Positions 5,059 to 5,059 of a stretch of DNA of 5,059 bases are shown here, one piece after another. The number at the start of each line of letters is the position of its first letter. Position 1 is the stretch's first letter. Origin of the DNA: an uncultured Collinsella sp. (GTDB taxonomy: Bacteria > Actinomycetota > Coriobacteriia > Coriobacteriales > Coriobacteriaceae); NCBI GenBank assembly GCA_900757285.1, contig CAAENI010000039.1:1-5059 (forward strand). Direction: 5' to 3'. Made by a program: the position numbers and the translations under genes. A model generated the notes under the pieces. The model saw only the letters and a program-made list of their open reading frames with translations. It had not been told where the DNA came from and made no database searches.

Positions 5059-5059
5059 A

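Overview
This 5,059-base window is GC-rich chromosomal DNA with AT-rich promoter gaps. It looks like a Gram-positive gut actinobacterium of the Coriobacteriia, and Collinsella is my best guess. That guess rests on composition, gene style (GTG starts, AAGGAG-type ribosome sites, a YheO-type PAS regulator, a very long U32 protein) and remembered similarity, not on a database search. It reads as housekeeping or metabolic chromosome. I see no mobile element, CRISPR array, tRNA, rRNA or phage gene.

Layout. (1) Bases 1-80 are the first 26 codons of a minus-strand gene that runs off the left edge, probably an NCS2 purine (xanthine/uracil-type) permease. (2) Bases 81-432 are a divergent control region with a good minus-strand promoter, a Fur-like box across that promoter, and a 10-base palindrome. 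(3) Bases 433-1089, plus strand, encode a YheO-like PAS plus helix-turn-helix regulator. (4) Bases 1090-1211 hold a probable terminator for the regulator and a very strong bidirectional terminator shared with the convergent gene. (5) Bases 1212-1589, minus strand, encode RidA, a complete enamine/imine deaminase. (6) Bases 1590-1887 are a second divergent control region with a 48-base hairpin in the ridA leader. (7) Bases 1888-4383, plus strand, encode an 831-residue U32 protein of the RlhA-like type with a DUF3656 domain and an extra cysteine-bearing C-terminal region. (8) Bases 4399-5058, plus strand, encode an RluA-family pseudouridine synthase, which ends one base before the window does.

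How the genes may work together. The U32 protein and the pseudouridine synthase are 15 bases apart on one strand and probably form an operon. Characterised members of both families modify rRNA or tRNA, so this looks like an RNA-modification operon. The YheO-like regulator may control the divergent permease, itself, or a more distant target. Known relatives such as DauR sense amino-acid-related signals, and RidA clears reactive enamines made by amino-acid enzymes, so a nitrogen-metabolism theme is possible but unproven. No clearly novel system is visible. The most useful leads are the Fur-like box, the ridA leader hairpin and the second cysteine cluster of the U32 protein.
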